The notes under the pieces were generated by a model. That model saw only the letters and a program-made list of their open reading frames with translations. It did not search any database and was not told the DNA's origin. The position numbers and the translations under genes are program-made. Shown here in pieces: positions 5,605-6,128 of a DNA stretch of 6,128 nucleotides. Source of the stretch: Robiginitomaculum sp. Its GTDB lineage: Bacteria > Pseudomonadota > Alphaproteobacteria > Caulobacterales > Maricaulaceae. The DNA lies in contig JALSYJ010000010.1 of assembly GCA_027071965.1 (NCBI GenBank), positions 1-6,128 on the forward strand, read 5' to 3'. Numbering within the stretch: the stretch's first letter is position 1; each line of letters opens with the position of its first letter.

Positions 5605-6128
5605 TTAGCTCTCCTTCTTTGGTGGTTCAATGGGCCTTATGTGCAACTCGCGCAATTGCGCCTGATCCACCTTATTTGGGGCCTGCATCATCAGATCGCG
5701 GGCCTGCTGATTCATCGGGAACAGTATTACTTCGCGGATATTTTCCACTCCGGCCAACAACATGACAATACGATCAATGCCCGGCGCAATGCCGCCATGA
5801 GGCGGGGCGCCGAACCTGAATGCGTTTAGCATGCCACCAAATTTTTCCTCAACCACGTCCGGCCCATAACCAGCCATTTCAAAGGCTTTTAGCATAATTT
5901 CCGGGCGATGGTTCCGAATAGCGCCAGAGCTAAGCTCGACACCGTTACAGACGATATCATATTGGTAAGCCAATATCTCCAGCGGGTCGGTGTTTTCCAG
6001 TGCCTCCATACCGCCTTGAGGCATTGAAAACGGATTGTGTGAAAAATCGACACGCTTTTCGTCTTCATTCCACTCAAACATTGGAAAATCCACAATCCAG
6101 CAGAACTTAAACTCATCATCTGAAACAA
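5605..6128 (-). CDS. aspS: Aspartyl-tRNA synthetase, C-terminal part
   Basis: AspRS attaches aspartate to tRNA in the cytoplasm (class II synthetase). Only the last 173 residues are visible; bacterial AspRS is about 590-600 residues and the gene continues past the window edge at 6128. The frame is open from the edge, so the in-frame GTG at 6091-6093 is an internal valine, not a start. Visible landmarks are DFPMFEW, the HNPFSMP segment at visible residues 30-36, NGVELSSGAIRNHRPEIM around 61-78, and class II motif 3, GGIAPGIDRIVMLL (111-124), whose arginine (R119) contacts ATP in the family. The end (IREVILFPMNQQARDLM...) is of the alphaproteobacterial type. Whether the enzyme is discriminating or also charges tRNA-Asn cannot be judged, since the anticodon-binding domain is not in view. 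It converges on the pentapeptide gene with 18 bases between stop codons. Confidence 0.97.
   Translation of the reverse strand, partial: VSDDEFKFCWIVDFPMFEWNEDEKRVDFSHNPFSMPQGGMEALENTDPLEILAYQYDIVCNGVELSSGAIRNHRPEIMLKAFEMAGYGPDVVEEKFGGMLNAFRFGAPPHGGIAPGIDRIVMLLAGVENIREVILFPMNQQARDLMMQAPNKVDQAQLRELHIRPIEPPKKES

Noticed and set aside
6091..6093. GTG as the start of a short separate gene at the right edge
   Set aside because: The frame stays open to the window edge and the residues before it (FKFCWIVDFPMFEW) are conserved AspRS sequence.

Overview
The window looks like a piece of an alphaproteobacterial chromosome of roughly balanced base composition. The main evidence is protein-level. The bL32 protein is of the cysteine-free alphaproteobacterial type. 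The A-type Fe-S carrier resembles alphaproteobacterial SufA. The aspartyl-tRNA synthetase tail and the K+-independent proton pyrophosphatase also fit that class. I cannot name the genus. No transposase, integrase, phage gene, CRISPR array, tRNA or rRNA is visible, so this is ordinary core-genome territory with one accessory-looking gene.

Layout. Positions 1-985 (minus) hold the first 328 residues of enolase (eno), whose C-terminus lies outside the window. Positions 986-1128 hold the eno leader and a strong intrinsic terminator for rpmF. rpmF (bL32) is at 1129-1311, minus. Positions 1312-1652 carry no protein gene but are busy: an inverted repeat and possible promoter upstream of rpmF, a candidate small RNA on the plus strand (about 1474-1562, with an extended -10 box, a nearly full-length fold-back and a T7 tract), and a perfect 12-bp palindrome that ends hppA. 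Positions 1653-3734 (minus) encode the 693-residue membrane pyrophosphatase HppA. Positions 3735-3905 are a structured hppA leader with a recognisable promoter and a hairpin that buries the ribosome-binding region. sufA is at 3906-4289, minus. A 121-bp divergent intergenic region separates it from a plus-strand gene (4411-5586) for a secreted pentapeptide-repeat protein of unknown role. This converges, with only 18 bp between stop codons, on the 3' end of aspS (5605-6128, minus, N-terminal part outside the window).

Functionally these are mostly independent housekeeping genes: glycolysis (eno), translation (rpmF, aspS), recovery of energy from pyrophosphate as a proton gradient (hppA) and Fe-S cluster delivery (sufA). 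Pyrophosphate is released by aminoacyl-tRNA synthetases such as AspRS and is consumed by HppA, but the gene arrangement does not suggest a single pathway operon. The parts most worth following up are non-coding, namely the candidate small RNA and the hppA leader, together with the secreted right-handed beta-helix protein. I see no convincing new multi-gene system.
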